NCBI RefSeq assembly: GCF_037977385.1
Contig: NZ_CP150277.1
Location: 2,333,001-2,397,000, forward strand
From: Terribacillus sp. FSL K6-0262
GTDB taxonomy: Bacteria > Bacillota > Bacilli > Bacillales > Amphibacillaceae
DNA: 64,000 nucleotides
Direction of reading: 5' to 3'
Of the stretch, positions 27,177-36,163 are shown piece by piece (the first letter of the stretch is position 1; every line of letters begins with the position of its first letter). A program made the translations under genes and the position numbers. The notes under the pieces are model-generated. The model saw nothing but the letters and a program-made list of their open reading frames with translations. It was not told the origin of the DNA and made no database searches.

Positions 27177-27455
27177 ATGAAGAGTACTGGGATTACGAGA
27201 CGGGTCGATCATCTAGGCCGTGTCGTCGTGCCGAAAGAAATCAGAAGAGAGTTCGGCATAGAAGAGAAAGATCCTGTTGAAATTTTTGTCGAAGGCGACA
27301 AGATCATCTTCCGAAAATATCAGCCTGGTTTTACTTGTGCCGTAACGGGAGAAATAACACCGGAAAACAAGCAATATGCAGATAATCTGTATTTAAGTCC
27401 GGAAGGTGCCCGTATCCTCTATGAAAAACTTAAAGAAGAATTTGAGTCCAATTAA
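27177..27455 (+). CDS. AbrB/Abh-family transition-state regulator
   Basis: A 92-residue DNA-binding protein. The N-terminal swapped-hairpin domain reads STGITRRVDHLGRVVVPKEIRREFGIEEKDPVEIFVEGDKIIFRKYQP, including the DNA-contacting arginines of AbrB. The C-terminus (TGEITPENKQY...LSPEGARILYEKL) is closer to Abh than to AbrB. Members repress biofilm, antibiotic and competence genes during growth. The ATG at 27177 follows AAAGGAGG. A promoter-like TTTCAA (27119-27124), N17, TATAGT (27142-27147) is present. Confidence 0.9.
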   Translation: MKSTGITRRVDHLGRVVVPKEIRREFGIEEKDPVEIFVEGDKIIFRKYQPGFTCAVTGEITPENKQYADNLYLSPEGARILYEKLKEEFESN

Positions 27456-27499
27456 AAAAGACGAAGCGGACAGTATTCTGCCGCTCGTCTTTCTTTTTT
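27456..27499. terminator. Bidirectional terminator between the AbrB-like and SDR genes
   Basis: A stem of AAAAGACGAAGCGG with CCGCTCGTCTTT and T tracts on both strands, between convergent genes. Confidence 0.88.
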
Positions 27500-28268
27500 A
27501 GACGGAAGTTGTACCTTGGCCGCCATCGATCCTGAAATAAGAGCCGGTGATGAAGCTGGACCGGGCAGAGGCAAGGAATAGTATCAATCCGGTCACCTCA
27601 TCGACTTCCCCATATCGTTTCATCGGCACACTCGCTTCAAAACCGCGGCGTGCCGCTTTCTCATTTCCTTTGGCTGCCTTTGTCTCGATGGCAGACATCC
27701 ATTCCGTATCGATAGAGGAAGGACAAACGGCATTGACACGGATACCATACTCTGCGACCTCCAATGCTGCAGTCTTATTCAGTCCGAGTATGGCATGCTT
27801 CGAGGCTACATAGGTGCTCATGCCGGGACCGCCAAGCAGACTGCCGCTGCATCCTGTATTGACTACCACGCCGCTTTCCTGTTTTGTCATGACACGCAAT
27901 ACATGTTTCAATCCGAGGAAGGCGCCGACTACATTCACCTGGAGCACTTCCTCCATACTTTCTACCGTTTGTTCCGTTATATGGACGAAATCGCCGCTGA
28001 TGCCGGCATGGTTGATAAATACATCAATTCGTCCGAACCGGCGGCATGTCGCCTTGACAGCATTCTCGATATCTGTCTCTATGGTAACGTCTGCAGGGAG
28101 CAAAAGTTTGTCTGCTTCGATGGTTGCAGTGGCTGCTTCCAATGCCTCCTCTGAAAGATCGAGCAGCGCAAGCTTCGCGCCTGCTTCCGCAAAAGCTCTC
28201 GCGACCGATGATCCAATAGCGCCGGCAGCACCAGTGATCAATACAACCTGTCCTTTGAATTCCTTCAC
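27498..28268 (-). CDS. SDR-family NAD(P)-dependent oxidoreductase
   Basis: A 256-residue classical short-chain dehydrogenase. The cofactor motif is TGAAGAIG near residue 12; the NNAG-equivalent reads NHAG; the catalytic YxxxK is YVASK in STYVASKHAILG. The substrate is unknown. It is divergent from a TetR-family regulator whose likely operator lies in the 193-nt gap, so it is probably that regulator's target. Confidence 0.9.
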   Translation of the reverse strand: MKEFKGQVVLITGAAGAIGSSVARAFAEAGAKLALLDLSEEALEAATATIEADKLLLPADVTIETDIENAVKATCRRFGRIDVFINHAGISGDFVHITEQTVESMEEVLQVNVVGAFLGLKHVLRVMTKQESGVVVNTGCSGSLLGGPGMSTYVASKHAILGLNKTAALEVAEYGIRVNAVCPSSIDTEWMSAIETKAAKGNEKAARRGFEASVPMKRYGEVDEVTGLILFLASARSSFITGSYFRIDGGQGTTSV

Positions 28269-28357
28269 TGTGAGAGCCCCCTTTGCTTTTTATATGGAAG
28301 TAACTGACTGAAATTTTCAACAATCCATTATCATAGTAATCTTAGCGCATTGACAGC

Positions 28358-28395
28358 TAGGTAACAATGCTCAATAATCTAGGTATTGTAACCTA
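28358..28395. promoter_or_regulatory. Inverted repeat, probable TetR operator
   Basis: TAGGTAACAAT (28358-28368) and ATTGTAACCTA (28385-28395) are inverted copies with one mismatch, 16 nt apart, between the divergent SDR and TetR genes. A second feature is a direct repeat of AACAAAGAGA around 28400 and 28421. Confidence 0.5.
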
Positions 28396-28461
28396 ATCAA
28401 CAAAGAGACTTATTACATATAACAAAGAGATAATTAATAAACAACGAAGGCGGTTTTGTTA

Positions 28462-29076
28462 ATGAAAGTGAAGACTGACCGACGCAGCAGAAGAAGTGTG
28501 AAGGCGCTTAAAAAGGCGTATGTGGATTTGATTCTGACCCAGGAGGATAAACGGATCAGCATTCAGCAGATTGCGGATCGAGCTGACTATAATCGCGGCA
28601 CCTTTTATAAGCATTTCACTGATAAGGAGTGTCTGAAGGAAAGGATCCTTAACGATTTCCTGGATGGCATAGCCGTTGCATTGCTGGAGCCGTATAAAGA
28701 CAGGGCTTATGTCGACCTGCAGGAGCAGGCTCCTTCGACGATGCGTATATTCACCCATATCTATGAAGAAAGAAATGTCTTGAAGGCATTGCGGATCCTT
28801 TATCCCGATATGGGGGAAAAGATGCTGGACGTCTTTGTCCGATGCTTATCCGGTGCGTTTTATCTGGAAACGGAAAGTCCGCGGATCCCGGTTGATTATG
28901 ACTTGATGATCCACTTCCAGATGGCTGCCACTGTCGGCTTCATCATGCGCTGGGCAGATACGGACTTCAAATTTTCCACCTTGCATGTTTCGGAACAATT
29001 TACGGAATTGGTGCGGGTCCGCCCCTACCGATTAGTCAATACAACGATAGAAAAAGAAGACGGCTCCCAAACATAA
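28462..29076 (+). CDS. TetR/AcrR-family transcriptional regulator
   Basis: A 204-residue regulator. The N-terminal HTH is ISIQQIADRADYNRGTFYKHFTDKECL (about residues 28-55), and the C-terminal helical domain resembles the TetR_C group found in Bacillus regulators. ATG 28462 is 8 nt behind AAGGCGG; the TTG at 28456 is too close to that site. It is divergent from the SDR gene and probably controls it and itself. Confidence 0.88.
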   Translation: MKVKTDRRSRRSVKALKKAYVDLILTQEDKRISIQQIADRADYNRGTFYKHFTDKECLKERILNDFLDGIAVALLEPYKDRAYVDLQEQAPSTMRIFTHIYEERNVLKALRILYPDMGEKMLDVFVRCLSGAFYLETESPRIPVDYDLMIHFQMAATVGFIMRWADTDFKFSTLHVSEQFTELVRVRPYRLVNTTIEKEDGSQT

Positions 29077-29095
29077 GGCGGGAGCCGTCTTCTTA
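29055..29095. terminator. Bidirectional terminator between the TetR and SMR genes
   Basis: A 14-bp perfect stem (AGAAGACGGCTCCC with GGGAGCCGTCTTCT); the TetR stop codon lies in its loop and the minus-strand SMR gene ends inside it. Confidence 0.85.
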
Positions 29096-29413
29096 TATGA
29101 CAAGGCAGGCAGCGCCGGCGACAAGCAGGCCGACACCGGCTATTTGCTTTAATTTGATATGCTCTTTCAAAAGATAATACGACAGCAATAGCGTCCATAC
29201 ATAGGTTATGCTTGTCAGCGGAAAGACGATGGAATAAGGCAGCATCGTAAGCACATATATATTGATCAAGGCAGCAGAACCGTAACACGTCAGTCCGGCC
29301 AGCAATGTCCGATACGTAGGTACGGACGGGTCGCTTGCCCGTTTGAAGAAAAATCCTCCGCCAGCTCCGAGTATGGTACAGGAGAGCAGCAAGACCCAGC
29401 TAATTTTCCCCAC
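29093..29413 (-). CDS. Small EamA/SMR-type four-helix transporter, second of a pair
   Basis: A 106-residue protein with four hydrophobic helices and the EamA/SMR signature region (YVWTLLLSYYLLKEHIKLKQIAGVGLLVAGA). It overlaps the preceding SMR gene by 14 nt. Paired SMR proteins work as antiparallel heterodimers; ArnE/ArnF use this fold to flip undecaprenyl-linked aminoarabinose. Placement behind GT2 and DUF6020 genes suggests lipid-linked sugar flipping rather than drug efflux (inference). Confidence 0.78.
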   Translation of the reverse strand: MGKISWVLLLSCTILGAGGGFFFKRASDPSVPTYRTLLAGLTCYGSAALINIYVLTMLPYSIVFPLTSITYVWTLLLSYYLLKEHIKLKQIAGVGLLVAGAACLVI

Positions 29414-29756
29414 CCCCGATCAAGATTGCCCCGACAATGATCAATGCTGTTCCGAGTATATGCGTGGCTGATATATGTTCATCCAATAGAATCGCGCCCA
29501 TTATCAATGCAAATACATAACCAAGGCTCAACAGCGGGTGCAGCACGCTAAGCTTGCCAAAACGGAAGGCGATCATCATTGTCACCGCTCCTGCCCCATA
29601 GCAGATACAGCCAATCAGGAGCGGGATGTTGATATTTCCATCTGCGATTTTCCATAATAACTGACCGACACTTGTAAAGACGGCCGACAAAAGAATCAGG
29701 GCGATACCCAGTTTCTGCTTGTCAGGGCTGTCGTGTCCGGGCTGTGCGTTCTCCAT
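29400..29756 (-). CDS. Small EamA/SMR-type four-helix transporter, first of a pair
   Basis: A 118-residue protein with a hydrophilic N-terminus and four helices ending LDEHISATHILGTALIIVGAILIGG. The ATG at 29756 (minus) has AAAGGAG at 7-nt spacing and lies inside the end of the DUF6020 gene, overlapping it by 35 nt, so translation is probably coupled. It forms a putative heterodimer with the next SMR gene. Confidence 0.78.
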   Translation of the reverse strand: MENAQPGHDSPDKQKLGIALILLSAVFTSVGQLLWKIADGNINIPLLIGCICYGAGAVTMMIAFRFGKLSVLHPLLSLGYVFALIMGAILLDEHISATHILGTALIIVGAILIGGGEN

Positions 29757-31470
29757 CGCCGGGCTCCTTTCCCTTTTTATACAGACAGGCAAACAGGAGG
29801 AAAAAGATGCTCACCATTGCATTGCTGACTTGATAGCGATAGTCCTGTGCCGGCAAACCGACAAGGATTGTAGCAGTGTTGAACAGGACAGGCAAAATCG
29901 GCAGCCAAGCAATCGCCCCGAGCTTGCGGGATGCAATCAAGCTGAACAGGATGATGAGGATGCTGAATACCGCCGGGCGCCAGAAAAGCTCTTCCGTATG
30001 GTAGCGGGATGTTTCCAATCCGTATTCCAATACATCATATAATGTCTGGCTCACCGGTTTTGTTTCCAGTCCCATTTCATTCGGATCAACATCGATCGTG
30101 TACGGATTGGTGTAGCCATCAATCGGTTTATTGATTTGCCATACCAGGGAAGTTTGCTTGAGATAGGCCTCGATGACGATGGCAGGATTCTGCTTGACGA
30201 TATCGAACCAAACCGATAAGTACTTGCCCATATCTGCCACGATGACATCATCCTTGAAGTTGTCATGGAATTTGATCCGATCCGTCAGATAGGGATTATA
30301 CGCATCCCAATCCTCAATGGGCAGGATCGTATCCAAATAGGCAAGCTGCTCTTCAGTCAGCTCTCCATCCTGGGAGACCACCGCAGCAATTTGCTGAGTC
30401 GGGATGCTCATGGATTCATTAGGATTGGCAGATTGGATATCATAAGCCGTAAATACCGGTCCGGTGACAACTATATAAAGTGCCGAGACAAGCACAAGCG
30501 GTGTCAGCAGCTGCTTCCAGCTGCGCCGGTAAACGAGGAGCATCCCAATGGCAGTTAGGACGGCGATCGGCAGGCCGTTATTACGGAAGAAGGCAATGCC
30601 TAGCAATGCGACAGTGAATATTGCTATCCCGCTCCACGTCCGCAAATTTTCCCCTTCCTGCAATATCGTCTTCATGACAAAGATAGTCAGAAAGACGATG
30701 AAGATGCTATAGACGACGTCCTTCCATAGAATGGTGGAGAAGATGCCATTGATCGGCAATACAGCCCATAGAAGAGCCGCAACCCAGGCGATTCTCTTTC
30801 CAAGTCCGTATTGACGGAAGGAATAAATCCCATAAGCATACACAAACGACATGAGAAGGATTTGGAATATGACGATGACAGCCGGCGAATCCCAAATCTG
30901 CGTCAGCACCAAAATCACCATCGTATATGCGAATGGATGCCAGTTGTTAAACTCCATATTCTCCACTTGCCGCCAATGGTTCAGTGAATCCGGACTCATA
31001 TTTCCAGGGAAGAAGGCAAGCAAGTAAAACATCCAAACGAAGATCATCGGCAGCATATACCATAGGATCTGCCACTTGCTTACGTCTGTCCGCTGCCATC
31101 TGCTGCCCCCTTTCAGCAAGAGGAAGGCGATGAACGAGAAGAAACAGAAGATGGCCGCAAGTGAAATGAGGTCGATGATGACTGTCTCATACCAAGGCCG
31201 ATTGACGAACAGCGGCCAGTCCATCAGGCTGATCAGCGTATAGAGAGAGAGTAAAGCGATGCCTGCCGTTATATAGCGTTTTTCCATGACAGACTGGATG
31301 ATCTGCTTGCGATACCGGAGAAATGCATAAAAGAAACCTATGCCGACAATGGAAAGGACGACATACTTCAAAAGGGATGTATCCTGTCTGGCCTGCATGA
31401 TGGCTAATACAGAAATAGTGGCTGCAAGACCTGCAGCCACACTGATCAAAAGGTTTGGAACGCGCGTCAT
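29722..31470 (-). CDS. DUF6020-family polytopic membrane protein, probable GT-C glycosyltransferase
   Basis: A 582-residue protein with about a dozen membrane helices. The first large outer loop carries FFPGNMSPDSLNHWRQ, with an acidic residue where GT-C enzymes place their catalytic Asp. A large extracytoplasmic region follows helix 9. Its first base (31470) is also the last base of the GT2 gene, so the pair is one operon. The likely role is transfer of a sugar from polyprenyl phosphate to a wall polymer outside the cell (inference). Confidence 0.72.
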   Translation of the reverse strand: MTRVPNLLISVAAGLAATISVLAIMQARQDTSLLKYVVLSIVGIGFFYAFLRYRKQIIQSVMEKRYITAGIALLSLYTLISLMDWPLFVNRPWYETVIIDLISLAAIFCFFSFIAFLLLKGGSRWQRTDVSKWQILWYMLPMIFVWMFYLLAFFPGNMSPDSLNHWRQVENMEFNNWHPFAYTMVILVLTQIWDSPAVIVIFQILLMSFVYAYGIYSFRQYGLGKRIAWVAALLWAVLPINGIFSTILWKDVVYSIFIVFLTIFVMKTILQEGENLRTWSGIAIFTVALLGIAFFRNNGLPIAVLTAIGMLLVYRRSWKQLLTPLVLVSALYIVVTGPVFTAYDIQSANPNESMSIPTQQIAAVVSQDGELTEEQLAYLDTILPIEDWDAYNPYLTDRIKFHDNFKDDVIVADMGKYLSVWFDIVKQNPAIVIEAYLKQTSLVWQINKPIDGYTNPYTIDVDPNEMGLETKPVSQTLYDVLEYGLETSRYHTEELFWRPAVFSILIILFSLIASRKLGAIAWLPILPVLFNTATILVGLPAQDYRYQVSNAMVSIFFLLFACLYKKGKEPGDGERTARTRQP

Positions 31471-32438
31471 TACATGGAGCCCCCAGTTCTCGTCATACCT
31501 TGGACAGGTTTTGGTTTGCTTTCTGCCTGGATCCGGTTCATTTCCAATTCATATTGTTTGCGATGATTGGATGCCACCGTATCCAATATGGCACCGCAAG
31601 CAAAACTCAGCACCGACAGGACGACCAAACCGACAGCGAGGATGGCGGAAGGTACCCGGGTGATGTACTGTGTGGCAAAATATTCTGCAATCACCGGGAC
31701 GCCGACAGCTAATCCGAGTAAGAGAAACAGGGCGGACCAGGCTGTGAAGAAGAGCATCGGCTTGTATTCCTTGAACAGCGAGAAGATTTTATACAGCACC
31801 TTGCGGCCGTCAGCCAATGTGTTCAATTTTGAATAGCTTCCTTCCGGGCGGTCCCGATAAATGATCGGCACCTCGACGATCGACAGCCGCTTATCAAGGG
31901 CATGGATGGTCATCTCTGTCTCAATCTCGAAGCCCGGGCTCATGATCGGCATTGTCTTCACGAAAAGACGATCGAAGGCACGATAGCCGGTCATGATATC
32001 GGAAAGCTTCTTTTTATATAGGAAGTTGATACAGTTTTTCACCATCGTATTGCCGAGGTTATGGAATTTGCGTTTATTCTCTTTTACGTAGGTGCCGTTG
32101 GACAGCCGATCGCCAATGACCATATTGGCGCGTCCTTCCTGAATCGGGGCAATCAGGTCATGGACGAATTCAGCAGGATATGTATTATCCCCATCGACCA
32201 TCACATAGCAGTCTGCCTCGATATTCCGGAACATCGAACGGACGACATGCCCTTTTCCTTGCTGGTACTCATGGCGGACTATGGCGCCATGCCGCCGGGC
32301 GATCTCACTCGTCTTGTCCTTCGAATTGTTGTCGAACACATAGATGTCCGCATTCGGCAGCTGATTACGGAAGGCATCGATGACATCGCCGATTGTTTGT
32401 TCTTCGTTGTAGCATGGAATCAATACAGCTATTTTCAC
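31470..32438 (-). CDS. GT2 polyprenyl-phosphate glycosyltransferase (CsbB/GtrB-like)
   Basis: About 322 residues: a GT-A domain with IAVLIPCYNEEQTIGDVI at the start and the DxD-type VDGDNTYP, then two C-terminal membrane helices (about 230-290). This is the plan of dolichyl-phosphate-mannose-synthase-like enzymes (GtrB, CsbB) that load a sugar on undecaprenyl phosphate. Start choice: GTG 32438 is 8 nt behind GGAG and preferred; GTG 32447 overlaps that site. First gene of a four-gene minus-strand operon. Confidence 0.85.
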   Translation of the reverse strand: MKIAVLIPCYNEEQTIGDVIDAFRNQLPNADIYVFDNNSKDKTSEIARRHGAIVRHEYQQGKGHVVRSMFRNIEADCYVMVDGDNTYPAEFVHDLIAPIQEGRANMVIGDRLSNGTYVKENKRKFHNLGNTMVKNCINFLYKKKLSDIMTGYRAFDRLFVKTMPIMSPGFEIETEMTIHALDKRLSIVEVPIIYRDRPEGSYSKLNTLADGRKVLYKIFSLFKEYKPMLFFTAWSALFLLLGLAVGVPVIAEYFATQYITRVPSAILAVGLVVLSVLSFACGAILDTVASNHRKQYELEMNRIQAESKPKPVQGMTRTGGSM

Positions 32439-32616
32439 TACGTACACTCCATTCCTTTTCTAGGATATGTCGAACCAAGTCTAGCAAAGGATTATTATGC
32501 AACTGTTAATCAATGGTGAAGTAATTGTAAATAGTATGAATATACGAATATTTTGTAAAGTTATGCCCGAGCCCAGTAACTGGAAGGGATGGAGTTGTGT
32601 TACCCCCTGCTGTCTA

Positions 32617-32668
32617 CGTTAAGTTACTGTAAATTGCCTTGAAACGGCTTTCTATTCAGTCTTATAAT
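32617..32668 (+). promoter_or_regulatory. murJ promoter with WalR/PhoP-like repeats
   Basis: CGTTAA (32617-32622), N5, TGTAAA (32628-32633), N5, then TTGAAA (32639-32644), which is also a good -35, 18 nt before TATAAT (32663-32668). The repeats abut the -35 in 11-bp phase, as for an activator. Confidence 0.6.
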
Positions 32669-32731
32669 TTACCCAGCAATACGCATCCATTGAGCTACAT
32701 GCTGCATGGGCAAATAGAGAGAGGTCCTATC

Positions 32732-34243
32732 ATGAAGTCGAAACTTCGCATGGCAAGCCTGCTGCTGCTGTTCGTGACCCTCGTGCTGAAGGTTTCCGGG
32801 TTGATCAGGGATATGCTGATAACCAATTATTTCGGAGCCGGCAGCGAAGCGGACGCTTATTATGCAGCCTTTGCATTACCGAATATGTTCATTCTTTTCC
32901 TGACAACAGGAATGAAGAGCGCATTTGTTCCCAGTTATATCAAATACAAGGAAAAGGACAGGGGGCTGGCGCATCTCCAGGATGTCTGGAAAGGCACGCT
33001 CCTGTTCAGTTTGCTGATATCGATCGTTTTCATTTTCATAGCGCCGCTGTATATCGGACTGCTGTATCCGAATTTGGCAGGCGACAACGCGCAGATGGCA
33101 ACGATCATGACAATCATTTTCCTTTCATCTTTATCATTCGTCGGCGTCAATGCCGTACTGGAGGCATACTTCGATGCGGAGAACAGATATTACTTATCGG
33201 TACTCGCACAGGCGATCGTCCTCTTGGGGACCATCGGAAGTGCTCTTCTCTTCGCGGATGAGATAGGAGCGTATGCTTTTGCTTTCGGCAATTTGGCAGG
33301 TGTCATCCTGAGCTTGCTTTTCAAGCTGGTGCTGTTGCTGCCAAAACGAACGCTCTCGCTTAGGGGCAGGATTGATTGGGCGGAAAACAAACAGTTTTAC
33401 CGCATTTTCATCCCGGTAGCGCTCACGGCGATGATTGGGCAGATCACCCTGCTGATCGATAATTCATTTGCCAATATGCTTGGCAGCAGTTTCGTTACAT
33501 ATTTGAATACGGCTAAGAATCTGACGCAATTCCCGCAGAATATCGTCGGGGTGAGCATCGGCACAATCGTATTCCCGCTGCTTGCCGCCGCATATGCCAA
33601 GCAAGATATGGCTGGCTTCAAGGCGAACATCACCCGCGGTTTGCAGATTATGTATTTCGTTCTGCTGCCCGTACTGACAGGCATGATGCTCTTGATGCCG
33701 GAGATTGTCTCCCTCCTGTTCGAAAGAGGGAATTTCACCTCGCACGATGTTGGGGAGACAAGCACAGCAGCTTACTACTATTTCGGGACGATATTGTTCT
33801 ACAGCCTGGTCATCATCATCAACAATGGTTTTTATACGATGGAAAAAGGTCATTACATGATGCGGCTCGGGTTCCTATCCATCGGCCTGAAGTTCTTGCT
33901 CAACTACTTATTCACGGAAAGCTTCGGTTTTATCGGTATACCGCTTTCTACATCGGTGACGGGTTTGGTTTATGCAACTGCCTGCTTCCTCCTATTCCGG
34001 AAGCTCACGGGCGGGATACCTGTACGGGAGATGCTCACGGATGTCGCCAAGACGACTGCCGGGGTGCTGATCATGGGGGGCGCTGTCCTTCTGATCAAAG
34101 CCATGTTGGGCGATGCACAGCCAATCCTGACGATTCTGATCTGTGCAGCAGCAGGAGTCATCGTATTTCTGATCTGCGTATTCCTGATGAAAATCAAATC
34201 ATTCTATATCTTATTGGGAAGAGGCGGCTCCGCTGCTGAGTAA
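32732..34243 (+). CDS. murJ: MurJ/MviN-family lipid flippase
   Basis: A 503-residue MOP-superfamily protein with about 13-14 helices. The N-terminus (VLKVSGLIRDMLITNYFGAGSEADAYYAAFALPN) is characteristic of MurJ. MurJ flips lipid II; a Wzx-like role for another undecaprenyl-linked glycan is possible because the next genes encode a polymerase-like protein and PssD/PssE. ATG 32732 follows GAGAGAGG; the frame is open upstream but runs through the promoter. Confidence 0.87.
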   Translation: MKSKLRMASLLLLFVTLVLKVSGLIRDMLITNYFGAGSEADAYYAAFALPNMFILFLTTGMKSAFVPSYIKYKEKDRGLAHLQDVWKGTLLFSLLISIVFIFIAPLYIGLLYPNLAGDNAQMATIMTIIFLSSLSFVGVNAVLEAYFDAENRYYLSVLAQAIVLLGTIGSALLFADEIGAYAFAFGNLAGVILSLLFKLVLLLPKRTLSLRGRIDWAENKQFYRIFIPVALTAMIGQITLLIDNSFANMLGSSFVTYLNTAKNLTQFPQNIVGVSIGTIVFPLLAAAYAKQDMAGFKANITRGLQIMYFVLLPVLTGMMLLMPEIVSLLFERGNFTSHDVGETSTAAYYYFGTILFYSLVIIINNGFYTMEKGHYMMRLGFLSIGLKFLLNYLFTESFGFIGIPLSTSVTGLVYATACFLLFRKLTGGIPVREMLTDVAKTTAGVLIMGGAVLLIKAMLGDAQPILTILICAAAGVIVFLICVFLMKIKSFYILLGRGGSAAE

Positions 34244-34276
34244 TTGGCAAGAGTGGCACGAAGGAGGACAATCATT

Positions 34277-35659
34277 TTGCAAGCTCTGACAGAAAAACTC
34301 AAAGACAATCATCATACATTCGAAAAACTGTTCATTTTCTTCATCTTAGCTCAGCCGTTTCTCGACCTGCTGTCGTATTTCGGGATTCCAGTATCCAATC
34401 CTGTCCGGCTGCTCGTCATACCAATCGGGGCACTGTATATGCTTGGTTATCCAAATCGGCGCTGGAGCAGGAATACCCTCATCTATATGACCTTGCTTGC
34501 CGTATACTTTGCCATCAATTTCGGCGTCAGTATGATCTGGAAGGATCCTGTTTCAGCTGTTGGCGAGCTGACATTCATCCTGAAGACGTTCTTCTTCATC
34601 ACTGCACTGCTTGTTTATGTGATGATTTTCCGGCATATCGGCGGGAATCGGGAATGGCAAGTGATGGTGCCGAAATATCTATTCATCAATACGAGTGTCG
34701 TCAGTTTGGTGATGCTCCTTGCCGAGATAACAGGAACCGGGAAACGGAGCTATGATTACTTGGAAAAGCAAGGGCATTCCGGCTGGTTCTTTTCCGGCAA
34801 TGAAATCAGTGCCATCTTGGGCATGGGTTTCTGCGGTGCGATGATTTACTATCTATTCATAAAGAAAAGCAGCTTTGCACAAATTATATGTACAGTTCTG
34901 ATAGCGGTCATGATATGGGCGATGCTCACGATCGGCACCAAGGTCGCTTTCGGGGCAGCCTTGCTTGTGCTCGGGCTTGCATTCATCGTTCTTCTTGTAC
35001 AGGCAATCATCGAACGAAGGAACTTCATCCAGGCCGGAGTCGTCCTTGTCCTGCTGGCAGTCACAATCCTCGTCTCGCCTGAGATGCCGATCGGAAACAA
35101 CCTTGGCTTATCAGTCGATATGGCAAATGAAAAAGCAGCCCAGCAGCAAGAGGCAGAGGCCCCTCCGATACCGGCAGAAGGGGAAGAAGGAGAGGCTCCG
35201 CCTCCCGGAAGTGTCAGGCAGTGGAGTTCCTGGCAGCTCATGGCACTGAATGGCCGGGAAGAATTCTTCGGTACCGTGCTTTATTATTTCGAGCATGCAC
35301 CTGTCATTCAGAAAGCATTCGGTATGGGAATCGGCGGGAACTATACCGGGGAAGAACCAAGGATAATCGAGATGGATATCCTGGACTGGTTCTTTGGCTT
35401 CGGATTTATCGGGACACTCATCTTGGTACTGCCATTGGTGTTTGTCATCGGCAGCATCCTGGTCTTCATCTTCAAGCAGCGATTCCGGACGTTGAACGCG
35501 ACAGCATTGTTCAGCGGAATCGGGGCTTGTATCGGTCTCGGTGCAGCATTCATTGCCGGGCACATCCTGTCATCACCGGCATCCGGATTTTATTTGGCAT
35601 TGTTCCTCGGGTTCCTGTATGGCTTGCTCAAGCAGAAACCAGGGAAATTCTTTCAATAG
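34277..35659 (+). CDS. O-antigen ligase/polymerase-like membrane protein (TuaE/Wzy type)
   Basis: About 460 residues with a dozen hydrophobic helices and a large outer loop near residues 280-345. That loop has a Pro/Glu-rich insert (EAEAPPIPAEGEEGEAPPPG) just before a conserved-looking region ending NGREEFFG. This is the plan of Wzy/WaaL proteins. TTG 34277 is 9 nt behind GGAGG (34263-34267) and is the likely start; the ATG at 34244 lies before that site. It probably polymerises or ligates the glycan made by its neighbours. Confidence 0.78.
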   Translation: MQALTEKLKDNHHTFEKLFIFFILAQPFLDLLSYFGIPVSNPVRLLVIPIGALYMLGYPNRRWSRNTLIYMTLLAVYFAINFGVSMIWKDPVSAVGELTFILKTFFFITALLVYVMIFRHIGGNREWQVMVPKYLFINTSVVSLVMLLAEITGTGKRSYDYLEKQGHSGWFFSGNEISAILGMGFCGAMIYYLFIKKSSFAQIICTVLIAVMIWAMLTIGTKVAFGAALLVLGLAFIVLLVQAIIERRNFIQAGVVLVLLAVTILVSPEMPIGNNLGLSVDMANEKAAQQQEAEAPPIPAEGEEGEAPPPGSVRQWSSWQLMALNGREEFFGTVLYYFEHAPVIQKAFGMGIGGNYTGEEPRIIEMDILDWFFGFGFIGTLILVLPLVFVIGSILVFIFKQRFRTLNATALFSGIGACIGLGAAFIAGHILSSPASGFYLALFLGFLYGLLKQKPGKFFQ

Positions 35660-35692
35660 ATATCACCTTAACTGGAATGGAGCGAATCAGTG

Positions 35693-36163
35693 ATGAAAAA
35701 GAAAAAGTTGCTTCTGATTTCGTCTATCGGCGGACATTTGACACAGCTATTGCAGCTGGAGCCGCTATTCAAGGAATATGACTATCATATCGTGACAGAA
35801 AAATCCGAAATAACGGAACAAATGAAAGGCAAGCATCCGATGAGCTTTCTTGTTTACGGAGCTCGCAATTATCCTTTCCGCTATATATTCAAGTTCAGTT
35901 ACAACATCATAAAATCCGTTTTCCTATTCCTTAAGCATCGTCCGGATGTTGTCATCTCCACAGGGGCTCATACATCCGTGCCGATGTGCTACATCGCCAA
36001 ACTGTTCGGGAAACGCGTCATCTTCATCGAGAGCTTTGCGAAGTCCACTTCCCCGACCATATCAGGCAAGCTGATCTATCCGATCGCCGATTTGTTCATC
36101 GTCCAATGGGAAACGATGAAACAGATTTATCCAAAAGCGGTCTATGGGGGGTCCATCTATTGA
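35693..36163 (+). CDS. PssD/Alg14-like glycosyltransferase subunit
   Basis: A 156-residue protein matching the N-terminal, membrane-associating half of split GT28 enzymes. LLISSIGGHLTQLL and the later HRPDVVISTGAHTSVPMCYIAKLFGKRVIFIES are typical of PssD/EpsE and Alg14. It overlaps the PssE-like partner by four bases, so a two-subunit enzyme is expected. ATG 35693 follows GGAATGGAG; GTG 35690 is adjacent. Confidence 0.85.
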   Translation: MKKKKLLLISSIGGHLTQLLQLEPLFKEYDYHIVTEKSEITEQMKGKHPMSFLVYGARNYPFRYIFKFSYNIIKSVFLFLKHRPDVVISTGAHTSVPMCYIAKLFGKRVIFIESFAKSTSPTISGKLIYPIADLFIVQWETMKQIYPKAVYGGSIY

